From Hanstruepera marina (lineage in GTDB: Bacteria > Bacteroidota > Bacteroidia > Flavobacteriales > Flavobacteriaceae), in contig NZ_JAINVX010000002.1 of assembly GCF_019880635.1 (NCBI RefSeq), positions 310,001 to 374,000 of the forward strand: a stretch of DNA of 64,000 nt, in the 5' to 3' direction. Positions 53,575 to 62,905 of the stretch are shown here, in pieces (position 1 is the stretch's first letter; every line of letters begins with the position of its first letter). The position numbers and the translations under genes are program-made. The notes beneath the pieces were generated by a model that saw only the letters and a program-made list of their open reading frames with translations, had not been told where the DNA came from and did not search any database.

Positions 53575-54459
53575 ATGAAACATGCTATTTTAATAACGGC
53601 TTATAAAAACTTTGAGCACTTAAAAGATTTAGCTGAATTTTTTGATCAAAACTTTGAAATCTTTATTCACATTGATAAGAAAAGTAACTTAGAACCAAAA
53701 GTATTAAATGAATTACAGGACTTAATTCAAGTAAAGTTGGTTTCAAGAAAGTATAAAGTTAATTGGGGAGGTGTAAATCATTTAAAGTGTATATTGTATT
53801 TAGCTAAAGAAGCTTTGAAAAACAAAAATATTGAAAGATTCCATGTTATTAGTGGGCACGACTATCCAATAAAAACCTGTAGTTATTTTGTTGATTACTT
53901 TAAAAGGCATAGTTCTGAAAACTACTTGAATTTTCATGAATTACCATCAATAAAATGGCCAAATGGAGGTTTAGATAGAATTGAGTATTATAATTTTTAT
54001 GATTTATTAAATGCAAAAAGATATAGACATTATATTTTTAAGTTAGTGGAGATACAAAAAAAACTAAAGATAAAAAGGCGTATTTCAAAAAAAGTTCCAA
54101 AGCTATACGGAGGCGAAACATGGTGGAGCCTGTCAAGAGAGGCTTTGTCATATGTTATAGATTTTACTGATAAGAATAAATTTTTACTTAATAGGTTTAA
54201 ACATTCCTTTTGTTCAGAAGAAATGTATGTTCACACAGTATTACTTAACTCAAAGTTTGCTGCTACTGTTGTTAATGATAGTTTGAGGTATATAGATTGG
54301 TCAGACAGAAATGGGAATTTTCCAGCTAATTTAGATAATTCAGATTTAGAGAAGATGATTATATCTAAAAACAAATTTTTTGCTCGTAAATTTGAGTTTC
54401 CAATTTCTTTAAAATTAAAACTTTCTTTAATCAAGTATTTGGATAATATAAAAAAGTAG
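53575..54459 (+). CDS. GT14-like beta-1,6-N-acetylglucosaminyltransferase family
   Basis: 294 residues beginning MKHAILITAYKNFEHL. The family blocks are FIHIDKKS, VNWGGVNHLKCILYL, FHVISGHDYPIKT and GGETWWSLSREAL, then CSEEMYVHTVLLNS near the C-terminus, the 'branch' transferase pattern shared with core-2 enzymes. It probably adds a branching GlcNAc or other sugar. It sits directly between a GT2 and a GT4 gene. Confidence 0.85.
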   Translation: MKHAILITAYKNFEHLKDLAEFFDQNFEIFIHIDKKSNLEPKVLNELQDLIQVKLVSRKYKVNWGGVNHLKCILYLAKEALKNKNIERFHVISGHDYPIKTCSYFVDYFKRHSSENYLNFHELPSIKWPNGGLDRIEYYNFYDLLNAKRYRHYIFKLVEIQKKLKIKRRISKKVPKLYGGETWWSLSREALSYVIDFTDKNKFLLNRFKHSFCSEEMYVHTVLLNSKFAATVVNDSLRYIDWSDRNGNFPANLDNSDLEKMIISKNKFFARKFEFPISLKLKLSLIKYLDNIKK

Positions 54460-54466
54460 TTTAATT

Positions 54467-55549
54467 ATGAATATAGCTTTACTATCACCTAGTAGAAATT
54501 CTTATTCTGAAACTTTTATTCAGGCTCAAAAAAAATATCTAAAGGGGGATGTTTTTTATTATTATGATGGTTTGTTGCCAACTAAATTAGAAGGGCATGG
54601 AAGTATTTTGAGAAAGAATTTGTGGTTTTTAGGAAAGCTTAGGTTGTTAAAAAATGATTATAGGGTTCATAGTTTTTCTAGCTCTTTAAAAAAAAACAAA
54701 ATTGATGTAATATTGGCTCATTATGGTCCTACTGGAGAATCTGTAGCAGAGATAAGTAGGAGCTTAAAAATACCTTTAATAGTGCATTTTCATGGGTATG
54801 ATGCGAGTATGATTAATGTAATAAATTCAAATAACTCATATAAGCTTGTTTTTGATATTGCTAAATATGTCATTGTAGTTTCTAAAGAAATGAAATCTAG
54901 ATTAGTACAACTTGGATGCCCAACATCAAAAATAATTTATAATCCTTGTGCGCCTGAAGATTTTTTTGCAGAAATTACACCGAGGTTTTCCAAAAGACAG
55001 TTTATTGCTGTAGGCCGTTTTACTGATAAGAAAGCACCATATATTACAATTTTGGCTTTTAAAAATATCCTAAACACTTTTCCGGATGCAAAATTATTGA
55101 TTGCTGGTGATGGACCATTGTTAAATGCGTGTGTCAATTTAGTCGAATGTTTTAGGATTAGTGAAAATGTGAAATTTTTAGGAGTGATAACACCGAGCCT
55201 ATTCAAAAAAATATTAGAAGAGTCAATGGCATTTGTACAACATTCTATTACAGCGAATAATGGAGATATGGAAGGGACACCTGTAGCAATATTAGAAGCC
55301 TCGGCAGCGGGATTGCCAATAATTTCAACATATCATGCAGGTATTCCTGACGTGGTGTTAGATAAAGAAACCGGTCTTTTGGTAAATGAAAAAGATATAA
55401 ATGGTATGTCAAGAGCCATGATGAAAGTGCTAGAATTTCCTAAGTTAGCAATTGATTTAGGTATACAAGGAAAAAAAAGAATAAAGAAATATTACAGCAT
55501 GTCGATTCACATAGGAAAATTAAATGAAATAATTAGAAGCACGATATAA
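54467..55549 (+). CDS. GT4 (GT-B fold) glycosyltransferase
   Basis: 360 residues. It has VIVHFHGYDAS-like (LIVHFHGYDAS) N-terminal binding region, AVGRFTDKKAP, LLIAGDGPLLNAC, and the nucleotide-binding block EGTPVAILEASAAGLPIISTYHAGIPD, in pieces, with the E-x7-E motif. This is a retaining GT-B enzyme of the capsule assembly line. The donor is unknown. It follows the GT14 gene by 7 bp. Confidence 0.88.
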   Translation: MNIALLSPSRNSYSETFIQAQKKYLKGDVFYYYDGLLPTKLEGHGSILRKNLWFLGKLRLLKNDYRVHSFSSSLKKNKIDVILAHYGPTGESVAEISRSLKIPLIVHFHGYDASMINVINSNNSYKLVFDIAKYVIVVSKEMKSRLVQLGCPTSKIIYNPCAPEDFFAEITPRFSKRQFIAVGRFTDKKAPYITILAFKNILNTFPDAKLLIAGDGPLLNACVNLVECFRISENVKFLGVITPSLFKKILEESMAFVQHSITANNGDMEGTPVAILEASAAGLPIISTYHAGIPDVVLDKETGLLVNEKDINGMSRAMMKVLEFPKLAIDLGIQGKKRIKKYYSMSIHIGKLNEIIRSTI

Positions 55550-55561
55550 TTTAATCTTAAT

Positions 55562-57160
55562 ATGTTTTTGACCGTTAATCTTAAATCTGAAAATTATAGT
55601 AATTATGTTCTTCCGGTTAAACATTTTGATTCTAAATGCCAAATTATCATAGATTATGACATGACAAGTTCATTATCTTTTTTTGACCTAGAGATAATAT
55701 TTCAATATAATATAGTTAAATTTAGAAATTATGATTATAAGTGGACAGAAATCACTGGAAGGTGTATAGCAAATTGGTATGCACCAAAAATTATTCAATT
55801 AGCCAATGGCAAACTGGTCCAGGCAAATCGTAATATTGGTATTTGGGAGATAAACAAAAAGGAGCCTAATAAATTATTATGGCGGTTTAATCCAGAAAAT
55901 GCCCAGCCATTAACAAGATTTAAAGCGAATAGCCATGATAGACAAATCAAGCAAACTCAAACAACTTATAATTTTGATAAACCACTGGCGCTATTATTAC
56001 CTGGCAGAAGCGCCCTAGAAGTAAGTCGAAGTAAAATACCGTTTTCGGCCATTTTATGTTTTACAGATCATTGTGACTTTGATACGCTAAAGAATTTAAA
56101 GCAACAGCGCTTGTTTTTTAAGCAGCATAGCATTAAAACTACCAAGGGTTTTTTCTTAAACCATTATTCAAAACGTGACGATAATGCGGCTATGGAATAC
56201 CATGCTAACGAATATAAAGCTTGGATTGACGATGGTCATGAATTGGCATATCACGCCTTGTCTCAATCGATAAAGCCGAATGAAGAGGGCTTTAAGGACT
56301 TTGAGAATTTCACACCGCCATTAGATAATATTAATACATGGATTGATCATGGGTATCAACCGTATAATGTCTCATGCTTTGAAAATTATAATTTAAGTGT
56401 AGAACAATATGGGCGTCTTTTGCATGATAAAAACATTAGTATATTGTGGAATTATAGCGATTCCGGCACGTGTATTCCTGGAGTAATTAACCAAATAAAT
56501 CCAAGTCATTTTACATTACAAGCATTTCTTAAAGGAATTAAAGGTTTAGGTGTACTGGAGTCTACAAGGCTATGGATAAAGAATTTGCTGACTAATAATT
56601 TAGACCATTCGAATTATAATAGATTGTATAAAGATTTTGCTAATAACCTCAAAAAAAGAAAATGGGCAAAATGCTTTCGTAGCGCCTTCGGCATATCTAA
56701 AGTAATAATATCAACAGGGTTACATTACAATTCAAAAAAGTATAAAGTCAATACTTTGGCAAAATACACCCCGTTATTTTTTAGGCATAGGATTGGCAAA
56801 GTAGAATTTTATATATTTCAGACCATGGAAATGGTCGATTTCAAACAGGCGCTAAATCCTAGAAACATTAATACATTGATTGAAGAAAAAGGGATTTGTA
56901 TTGCACATACATATTTTTCAGTACCATTAAAGCACCATAAGGGACGCTTAATTATTGATGGTAGGATTGATTCAGAAGTCAATAAAAACTTTGCTTGTAT
57001 TTCAAAAAAAATATCAGAAAAAAAGCTTTGGAATCCCACAGTAAAGGAATTAATAACATACCTGGCTCCCTTAGAATATCTAGAGTTTGATGTGACTGAA
57101 GAGGGAGGTATATGTCTAATAAGTGAAAACCATTTTACAGCGAGAGAAGTAACCATATGA
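55562..57160 (+). CDS. Polysaccharide deacetylase-like protein with unusual N-terminal domain
   Basis: 532 residues. The middle contains FSAILCFTDHCDFDTLKNL (an Asp-rich NodB motif 1-like segment) and GHELAYHALSQS (an H-x3 motif 2-like segment), which indicate a carbohydrate esterase 4-like barrel. About 140 N-terminal residues form a beta-rich domain of no recognised family, and the C-terminus (about 400-532) is also unassigned. No signal peptide was found, so it may act on lipid-linked sugars inside the cell. Its stop overlaps the following FemAB gene by 4 bp, so the two are likely coupled. It could de-N-acetylate a residue that is then acylated. Confidence 0.7.
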   Translation: MFLTVNLKSENYSNYVLPVKHFDSKCQIIIDYDMTSSLSFFDLEIIFQYNIVKFRNYDYKWTEITGRCIANWYAPKIIQLANGKLVQANRNIGIWEINKKEPNKLLWRFNPENAQPLTRFKANSHDRQIKQTQTTYNFDKPLALLLPGRSALEVSRSKIPFSAILCFTDHCDFDTLKNLKQQRLFFKQHSIKTTKGFFLNHYSKRDDNAAMEYHANEYKAWIDDGHELAYHALSQSIKPNEEGFKDFENFTPPLDNINTWIDHGYQPYNVSCFENYNLSVEQYGRLLHDKNISILWNYSDSGTCIPGVINQINPSHFTLQAFLKGIKGLGVLESTRLWIKNLLTNNLDHSNYNRLYKDFANNLKKRKWAKCFRSAFGISKVIISTGLHYNSKKYKVNTLAKYTPLFFRHRIGKVEFYIFQTMEMVDFKQALNPRNINTLIEEKGICIAHTYFSVPLKHHKGRLIIDGRIDSEVNKNFACISKKISEKKLWNPTVKELITYLAPLEYLEFDVTEEGGICLISENHFTAREVTI

Positions 57161-58227
57161 CGCATTTTTTTACAACAGATCCTGTTTGGTTTTCAAAATG
57201 GGACGAATACATATCTAAAGAACCACGTGGCAACCACTTAGTCTTAACAGATTGGTTGGCATCGTATAAATCATATGGATTCGATTTTGAATTATGTGTT
57301 TTTTTGGACGGTGATACTATCGTGGGTGGATATGGGGCTGTAATAGCTAAAGCCATGTGGTTTAAGTTTTATATTATTCCACATGGGCCTATTTGTACCA
57401 AAGGGTATGAGTACCTGTTAAGTGACTGTCTCAAATATTTAAAAAAACGAGCTAAAAAATTAAAGTGCTGCTATGTGCAGTTTAGTATGCCTTTGTCATC
57501 AATCCAAGTAATCAGTAGCCATGTATTGAGCCCTAATGTTTTAGAAATACCAAAGGGTGACTTTAACAAGGGTAAACTTTTTAATTATATATATTGTTCC
57601 TACGGCATAAATTGGGTGGATTTTAAAGAGTGTAAATCACCTGAAGAATTATTAAATCAAATCTCAGCTAAAACGAGGAGAAATATTAGATTAGCACATA
57701 GGTTGGGTGTCGATATGCTTATGGTGGAGCAAGAACAGGATATAAAGGAGGGATATAAACTGGTTGAAGATAAAGCCCAGCAAGGCAAGTATGCATTAAG
57801 AGACTTTGATGATCTAAAAAATCAACTTCTAGCATTAATTTCAAAAGACAAAGCACATTTTATGCTGCTCAAACACGATAGTGAAATTAAAGGAGCTTCC
57901 TTCTCAGTTAGGGCTGGGAATTATTTTACAAATATTTTTGGTGGAACAAAAATAGGGAAACCAGATGTTAAGGCGGGCTATGCCTTACATTGGCAATGGA
58001 TTGTAAAATCATTTGAAATGGGGTTTAAAGGTTACAATATTTCAATGGGCGGTTCCAAGGGGGTTAGGGAATTTAAAGCGCATTTAGGAGCCCAAGAGAT
58101 TTTTTATGATAATCCACATCATTATAGTATTCTTAATCCTATAATGTTTAAAGTATATGTTAGGTGTGCTAAACTTCTAAAGGGCAATAAAGCAATAATT
58201 GCAGGTATATTAAAGCGATTTAAATGA
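57157..58227 (+). CDS. FemAB/GNAT-type aminoacyl- or acyltransferase
   Basis: 356 residues with two GNAT-like halves. Segment AKTRRNIRLAHRLGVDMLMV, followed by AGYALHWQWIVKSFEMGFKG and FKAHLGAQEIFYD, matches the FemAB/peptidoglycan-bridge ('BioF2-like') family. These enzymes move an amino acid from aminoacyl-tRNA, or an acyl group, onto an amine. In a capsule locus it may aminoacylate a sugar. It is coupled to the deacetylase-like gene before it and the GNAT gene after it (4 bp overlaps each). Confidence 0.82.
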   Translation: MTHFFTTDPVWFSKWDEYISKEPRGNHLVLTDWLASYKSYGFDFELCVFLDGDTIVGGYGAVIAKAMWFKFYIIPHGPICTKGYEYLLSDCLKYLKKRAKKLKCCYVQFSMPLSSIQVISSHVLSPNVLEIPKGDFNKGKLFNYIYCSYGINWVDFKECKSPEELLNQISAKTRRNIRLAHRLGVDMLMVEQEQDIKEGYKLVEDKAQQGKYALRDFDDLKNQLLALISKDKAHFMLLKHDSEIKGASFSVRAGNYFTNIFGGTKIGKPDVKAGYALHWQWIVKSFEMGFKGYNISMGGSKGVREFKAHLGAQEIFYDNPHHYSILNPIMFKVYVRCAKLLKGNKAIIAGILKRFK

Positions 58228-58703
58228 TTGGTAAGCTATTAAAGAAAATAGAAATCAAAGATATTGATGTATTTGTTTATACATTAAATAAGGAAGCTTA
58301 CAGGTCATTGCCAGAGCCGGAATATGATATAGAAATCAATAACCTATCAAAGAAAAAAACGCAATTTAAATTGTTGAAAAACAAACAGGTTGTTCACAGG
58401 AGTAATCTGTTTGAAAAAGTTTTTTTGTTGGGTTTAATTAAGAAAAAAGGCCCTGTTATTGGAGATTGTTTTACTGATGAAGCTTTTAGAGGTCTCAGTT
58501 TATATCCTAAAATGATTCATTTTATTTCCAAACGCTGTTTGTTTAATCAAAATATAAAGGAGGTGTTTATTATTGTAGATACCGTAAATAAACCGTCCAT
58601 AAAGGGGATTGAGAAAGCGGCTTATGTTAAACACGCCCATATTAATACCAAAAGATGGTTATGGTTTTATTATAAAACCACAATTAAATATTATAATAAT
58701 TAA
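58224..58703 (+). CDS. Small GNAT-like protein
   Basis: 159 residues. GPVIGDCFTDEAFRGLSLYP looks like a GNAT acetyl-CoA binding region, with beta strands before it and EVFIIVDTVNKPSIKGIEKA after it. The N-terminus is basic. It overlaps the FemAB gene by 4 bp and probably acts with it in acylating a capsule sugar. The assignment is by pattern only. Confidence 0.65.
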   Translation: MIGKLLKKIEIKDIDVFVYTLNKEAYRSLPEPEYDIEINNLSKKKTQFKLLKNKQVVHRSNLFEKVFLLGLIKKKGPVIGDCFTDEAFRGLSLYPKMIHFISKRCLFNQNIKEVFIIVDTVNKPSIKGIEKAAYVKHAHINTKRWLWFYYKTTIKYYNN

Positions 58704-58731
58704 AACATCATAAGCAGATAAAACATAAGGT

Positions 58732-59427
58732 ATGAATGCTAAACTAACCACAACCTTTAAAAAAGGGCTTTCAAAACTATTGCCAGATTCAGAAAAGTTG
58801 AGATATTTAACCTGGCTGCCAAAATTGGAATCCTTTCATAAATCATTTGGTAAGCAAGTTGTTTTCTTAAAAAGTCGGAATCAATTATACGATTATATTA
58901 ACGATCTGTTAGCTAACAAACCCCTTTCATATTGCGAGTTTGGCGTGTTTAAAGGAGCGAGTATTAAATATTGGGCAAATTTAAATTCCAATAAGGACTC
59001 AAAGTTTTATGGCTTTGATACCTTTAGTGGTTTGCCTGAAAGCTGGGATAATTTCACGGGGGGGTTGCAAAAGGGTTTTTTTGATGTTAAGGGCAAATTA
59101 CCTAATATCGAAGATAATCGAGTGTCATTTTACAAGGGTATGTTTCAGGAAACACTGCCAGGGTTTATAGAGTCCTATAAATCAGATAATACATTAATTA
59201 TTAATATAGATGCAGACCTGTACTCGTCTACTTTATTTGTGCTAACCAAATCACACGATATTATTAAAAAGGGTTCGGTAATTATTTTTGATGAGTTTTC
59301 AAGCGTTTTGCATGAATTTAGGGCTTTTGAAGACTATTGTCAAGCTTATAGTGTGGCATTTGAAGTATTGGCAGCTACTAAATCAAAAAAAACCTATTAT
59401 GCACATGTAGCTGTTAGAATAATATAG
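58732..59427 (+). CDS. TylF/MycF-like O-methyltransferase
   Basis: 231 residues. CEFGVFKGASIKYWANLN (SAM motif I), FYGFDTFSGLPESWDNF, the segment LIINIDADLYSSTLFVLT and IIFDEFSSVLHEFRAFEDY match macrocin O-methyltransferase-type enzymes that use a metal and methylate sugars. It is the second methyltransferase of the locus (after FkbM at 48484), which suggests more than one methylated position. Confidence 0.85.
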   Translation: MNAKLTTTFKKGLSKLLPDSEKLRYLTWLPKLESFHKSFGKQVVFLKSRNQLYDYINDLLANKPLSYCEFGVFKGASIKYWANLNSNKDSKFYGFDTFSGLPESWDNFTGGLQKGFFDVKGKLPNIEDNRVSFYKGMFQETLPGFIESYKSDNTLIINIDADLYSSTLFVLTKSHDIIKKGSVIIFDEFSSVLHEFRAFEDYCQAYSVAFEVLAATKSKKTYYAHVAVRII

Positions 59428-59458
59428 GCTTATAATAACGAATATTTAATACTGAACT

Positions 59459-60229
59459 ATGAAAGACAGAGTTAAAAATATAATTCCAAAGTTTATTTTA
59501 AAACGGTATTATAAGTATGTAAATTATAAACGATATTATGGAAGTAATGTAAAATGCCCCATTTGTAAATCGGAATATAGAATTTTTAAAACTTATGGTT
59601 TGTCTCAACGTAAAAATGCAGAATGTTTAAACTGTGGATCTTTGGAGCGACACCGTTTATTATGGAAATATCTTAATGAGAAAATTAATTTTTTTGAGAG
59701 TAAAAAACAGTTTAGAATGCTACACTTTGCTCCAGAAAAAATATTCTATAATATATTCACCCAAGTTAGTAACTTACAATACATACCGTGTGATTTAAAC
59801 CCTGAAGTTTTTAAATACAATGGGAATATCCCCATTGAAAAAGTAGATATTACTAAAATTCCTTATAAGGATAATGCATTCGATTTCATTCTTTGCAACC
59901 ATGTTCTTGAGCATATACCTAATGATAAATTGGCCATGTCAGAGTTGTTTAGGGTTATGAAACCTAACGGGTTTGGTATTTTTCAGGTCCCTTTAAACCC
60001 ATTGCTTAATGAGACATATGAAGATTTTTCTATAACATCCCCCGAAGCAAGAGAGAAAGCTTTTGGTCAAAAAGATCATGTTCGTGTTTACGGTCTCGAT
60101 TATAAAGAAAAATTGGAGAGTGTAGGGTTTAGGGTTAATGTGGACGATTATGTAAAATCCTTCGATAAGGATTTACGCTTTAAATATGGTTTTATGGAGT
60201 CTGAAAGGATCTATAACTGTAGCAAGTAA
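59459..60229 (+). CDS. SAM methyltransferase with N-terminal zinc-ribbon-like motif
   Basis: 256 residues. Near residues 35-60 it has CPIC and CLNC, a four-cysteine zinc-ribbon pattern, followed by the class I methyltransferase core (LHFAPEK, IPCDLNPEVF, FDFILCNHVLEHIPN, VMKPNGFGIFQVPL). The last motif resembles SAM enzymes of polysaccharide clusters with the NHVLEH signature. The modified sugar is unknown. It follows the TylF-like gene by 31 bp. Confidence 0.83.
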   Translation: MKDRVKNIIPKFILKRYYKYVNYKRYYGSNVKCPICKSEYRIFKTYGLSQRKNAECLNCGSLERHRLLWKYLNEKINFFESKKQFRMLHFAPEKIFYNIFTQVSNLQYIPCDLNPEVFKYNGNIPIEKVDITKIPYKDNAFDFILCNHVLEHIPNDKLAMSELFRVMKPNGFGIFQVPLNPLLNETYEDFSITSPEAREKAFGQKDHVRVYGLDYKEKLESVGFRVNVDDYVKSFDKDLRFKYGFMESERIYNCSK

Positions 60230-60239
60230 TTATAACCTT

Positions 60240-61211
60240 ATGAATCCAATGGTCTCCATAATAATACCGACATATAACAGAGCCAATTTAATTGGGGAGA
60301 CGCTTGATAGTATTCGTCAACAAACATACACCAATTGGGAATGTATAATAGTAGATGACGGTTCAACAGACGATACAGAACGTATAGTTGGAGAATATAT
60401 TCAAAACGACTCGAGATTTTCATTTCATAAAAGACCTGAAAATAGGCCAAAAGGAGCCAATGCCTGTCGAAATTATGGCTTTGAATTGGCTAAAGGTACT
60501 TATGTCAATTGGTTTGATAGTGATGACCAGATGCATCCAAAAAAGTTGGAAGTACAACTTAAAAAGTTAAGCGAACATCAAAGTGCTAATTATTGCATTT
60601 GTCAAACAGAAGTTTATGATTTGTTAAATGACAATTCATTAGGTTTAAGATCACCTAAAATCGAATCAGGTAATAGATTTGAAGATTATATTTGTTACAA
60701 GATTTTTTGGTTAACAACAAGCCCTTTGTGGAGAACTAAATTTATTATTAATAGTAAGTTGAGATTTGATGAAACATTGATGCAGTCTCAAGAATATGAT
60801 TTTCATATTAAAGCTTTAGCTATAGACTCAAATTATGTAGTAGAAAATGCAGTTTTAGTTAAAATGGTTATTCATGAGGAGAATTTATCTAATAACTGGA
60901 TGAAAAATGACCATAAAGTACTATCCAATGTTAAGGTGAAACAAAGAACTATAGAAAATTATCATGACCGATTGACTTTTACGACGCAGCTCAAAGTGTT
61001 GGAAATGGTAACTTTAGTTTTTAAGAATTTGGTTTTAGAAAAACGGTTTTATTTAGCACAAAAAGTTTTAAAGATATTAAAAAACATGCTACCATTTGTA
61101 AAAGTGGGTTCATTAAGAAAAAAACAATTCTATTTTCGAGCAAACCTTATGATTTGGTCATATCGTATATTTGGAAAAGGGTATAATTTATTAAAACCAT
61201 TGCATGCCTAA
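60240..61211 (+). CDS. GT2 family glycosyltransferase
   Basis: The ATG at 60240, just after the previous stop, gives 323 residues (MNPMVSIIIPTYNRANLI). A longer frame from 60186 overlaps the previous gene and is rejected. GT-A motifs: CIIVDDGSTDDTE, GANACRNYGFELA and WFDSDDQMHP. The C-terminus is rich in basic and aromatic residues. It overlaps the next gene by 8 bp. Confidence 0.88.
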   Translation: MNPMVSIIIPTYNRANLIGETLDSIRQQTYTNWECIIVDDGSTDDTERIVGEYIQNDSRFSFHKRPENRPKGANACRNYGFELAKGTYVNWFDSDDQMHPKKLEVQLKKLSEHQSANYCICQTEVYDLLNDNSLGLRSPKIESGNRFEDYICYKIFWLTTSPLWRTKFIINSKLRFDETLMQSQEYDFHIKALAIDSNYVVENAVLVKMVIHEENLSNNWMKNDHKVLSNVKVKQRTIENYHDRLTFTTQLKVLEMVTLVFKNLVLEKRFYLAQKVLKILKNMLPFVKVGSLRKKQFYFRANLMIWSYRIFGKGYNLLKPLHA

Positions 61212-62028
61212 TAAGTGGACATACCGTTGGAGTAAGTTAAAGTTAGTGGTAAAACATTATCTAAATCTTGTCTATAATAGTCTATGTAATAGAGTAGTGG
61301 CTAGACAAAAAAAGGATCCCAAAAGTATACCCATTATCATTATCAGTTATAACCAATTAACGCATATAAAACAATTGGTAAATTGGTTGTTAGAAAATTA
61401 CTATAAGAATATAATAATAGTGGATAACAAGTCTACATATCCTCCTCTTATGGAATACTTAAGATCTATTGAAGGTCCAGTAAAAGTAGAGTATTTGAAA
61501 AAAAATGAGGGGCATTTAGCCTTTTGGAAAAACAAAAATATTTTTAAAAAATATAGTAAGGGGTATTATGTAGTTACTGATGCCGATATTTTACCAATTG
61601 ATGAATGCCCAGGTGATATGATGTGGGTGCTGATGACTTTATTGGACAAGGCTTATGATAGAACTAAAGTAGGATTGTCACTAAAAATAGATGATATACC
61701 TGAACATAATCCTAATAAAAAGGCCGTTGAAAATTGGGAAAAACAGTTTTGGAAATCAGAATGCCATTCTAAAGCCTACAAAGCTGAAATTGATACAACT
61801 TGGGCTATGTATAGACCAGGGTATAAATATAAATTAAAACACTTTACAAAGGCTTGGCGTTCCAAACCGCCATATATGGCACGTCATGAAGGTTGGTATG
61901 TTGATACAGGTAATCTTACCGAAGAACAAAAGTATTACATGCAAACAGCAAACGAATCGGCATCTTGGAATATCGACAGTAATGGTAATTTAGTTAATAC
62001 AGTACATAAAGATTTATATAATGACTAG
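61204..62028 (+). CDS. GT2-like glycosyltransferase
   Basis: 274 residues. Residues about 42-115 show IPIIIISYNQLTHIKQLV, IIIVDNKSTYPPL and YYVVTDADILPIDECPGDMM in pieces, with a DAD metal-binding motif, as in GT2 enzymes. The rest (RPGYKYKLKHFTKAWRSKPP, ARHEGWYVDT) recalls bacterial galactosyltransferase-like GT families used for small glycans. It overlaps both neighbouring genes by 8 bp. Confidence 0.82.
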   Translation: MPNKWTYRWSKLKLVVKHYLNLVYNSLCNRVVARQKKDPKSIPIIIISYNQLTHIKQLVNWLLENYYKNIIIVDNKSTYPPLMEYLRSIEGPVKVEYLKKNEGHLAFWKNKNIFKKYSKGYYVVTDADILPIDECPGDMMWVLMTLLDKAYDRTKVGLSLKIDDIPEHNPNKKAVENWEKQFWKSECHSKAYKAEIDTTWAMYRPGYKYKLKHFTKAWRSKPPYMARHEGWYVDTGNLTEEQKYYMQTANESASWNIDSNGNLVNTVHKDLYND

Positions 62029-62905
62029 TATTGAGACATGGCCGTTAGTGTCTATTTGTATTCCAACCTATAATGGTGAAACGTATATAAAAGAAGCGTT
62101 ACAGTCAGCAATAAACCAAAATTATTCCAATCTGGAAATAGTAATTTCTGATGATGCTTCTAATGATAATACTTTGGCAATCATAGAGGGATTCAAATCC
62201 AAAACCAATATACCCATTAAAATATACAAACACACTCCAAACGGAATTGGAGCAAATTGGAACAATTGCATAAGGAAGGCCAAAGGCGATTACATAAAGT
62301 TCTTGTTTCAAGATGATATACTGGAAAAGCATTGCATTTCAAAATTGATGACCTTGATGGAAGACAACCCTAAAACGGGATTGGTTTACTGTAAACGGAG
62401 GTTTTTGGTGGACAACATGAGCGATAGAACTAAAGGTTTTATAGCCTATTATGGTAATTTACACACCTATTGGGAAGACTTTGAGGTGAAACAAGGAATA
62501 TTACCGGGGAAAACCTATTTAAAAGATAAACAATTTTTAAATTCTCCTAAAAATAAAATTGGCGAACCTACTAATGTCTTATTAAGACGGGAGTGCTTTA
62601 ATAAAGTAGGATACTTCAATGAAAAGCTACAGCAGGATTTAGATAGTGAATATTGGTATCGGGTAATGCGTTATTTCGATATTGGTTTTGTCGATGAGAT
62701 TTTGGCGGGTTTTAGGCTACATGATAAACAAGCCAGCGTTATAAATAAAAGGCGTGATATTCCTGATAGAACGCTACTGTATAAGTTGTTTTATAAAAAT
62801 TTATTTTGGCAATTACATAATAAGAACAAATGGAAGCTAATTAAATTATACAATCCTATAGTTAAAAGGCTTGTCACCATTAAAAAGCACCTCTATGGAG
62901 AATGA
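62021..62905 (+). CDS. GT2 family glycosyltransferase
   Basis: 294 residues. VSICIPTYNGETYIKEAL, IVISDDASNDNTLAII, NNCIRKAKGDYIKFLFQDDILE (DD motif) and QQDLDSEYWYRVMRYF are standard GT-A features. It is translationally linked to both neighbours. Confidence 0.88.
   Translation: MTSIETWPLVSICIPTYNGETYIKEALQSAINQNYSNLEIVISDDASNDNTLAIIEGFKSKTNIPIKIYKHTPNGIGANWNNCIRKAKGDYIKFLFQDDILEKHCISKLMTLMEDNPKTGLVYCKRRFLVDNMSDRTKGFIAYYGNLHTYWEDFEVKQGILPGKTYLKDKQFLNSPKNKIGEPTNVLLRRECFNKVGYFNEKLQQDLDSEYWYRVMRYFDIGFVDEILAGFRLHDKQASVINKRRDIPDRTLLYKLFYKNLFWQLHNKNKWKLIKLYNPIVKRLVTIKKHLYGE

Noticed and set aside
60186-60239. Upstream extension of the GT2 gene
   Set aside because: It overlaps the preceding methyltransferase out of frame. 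The ATG at 60240 begins right before the GT2 motif MVSIIIP.
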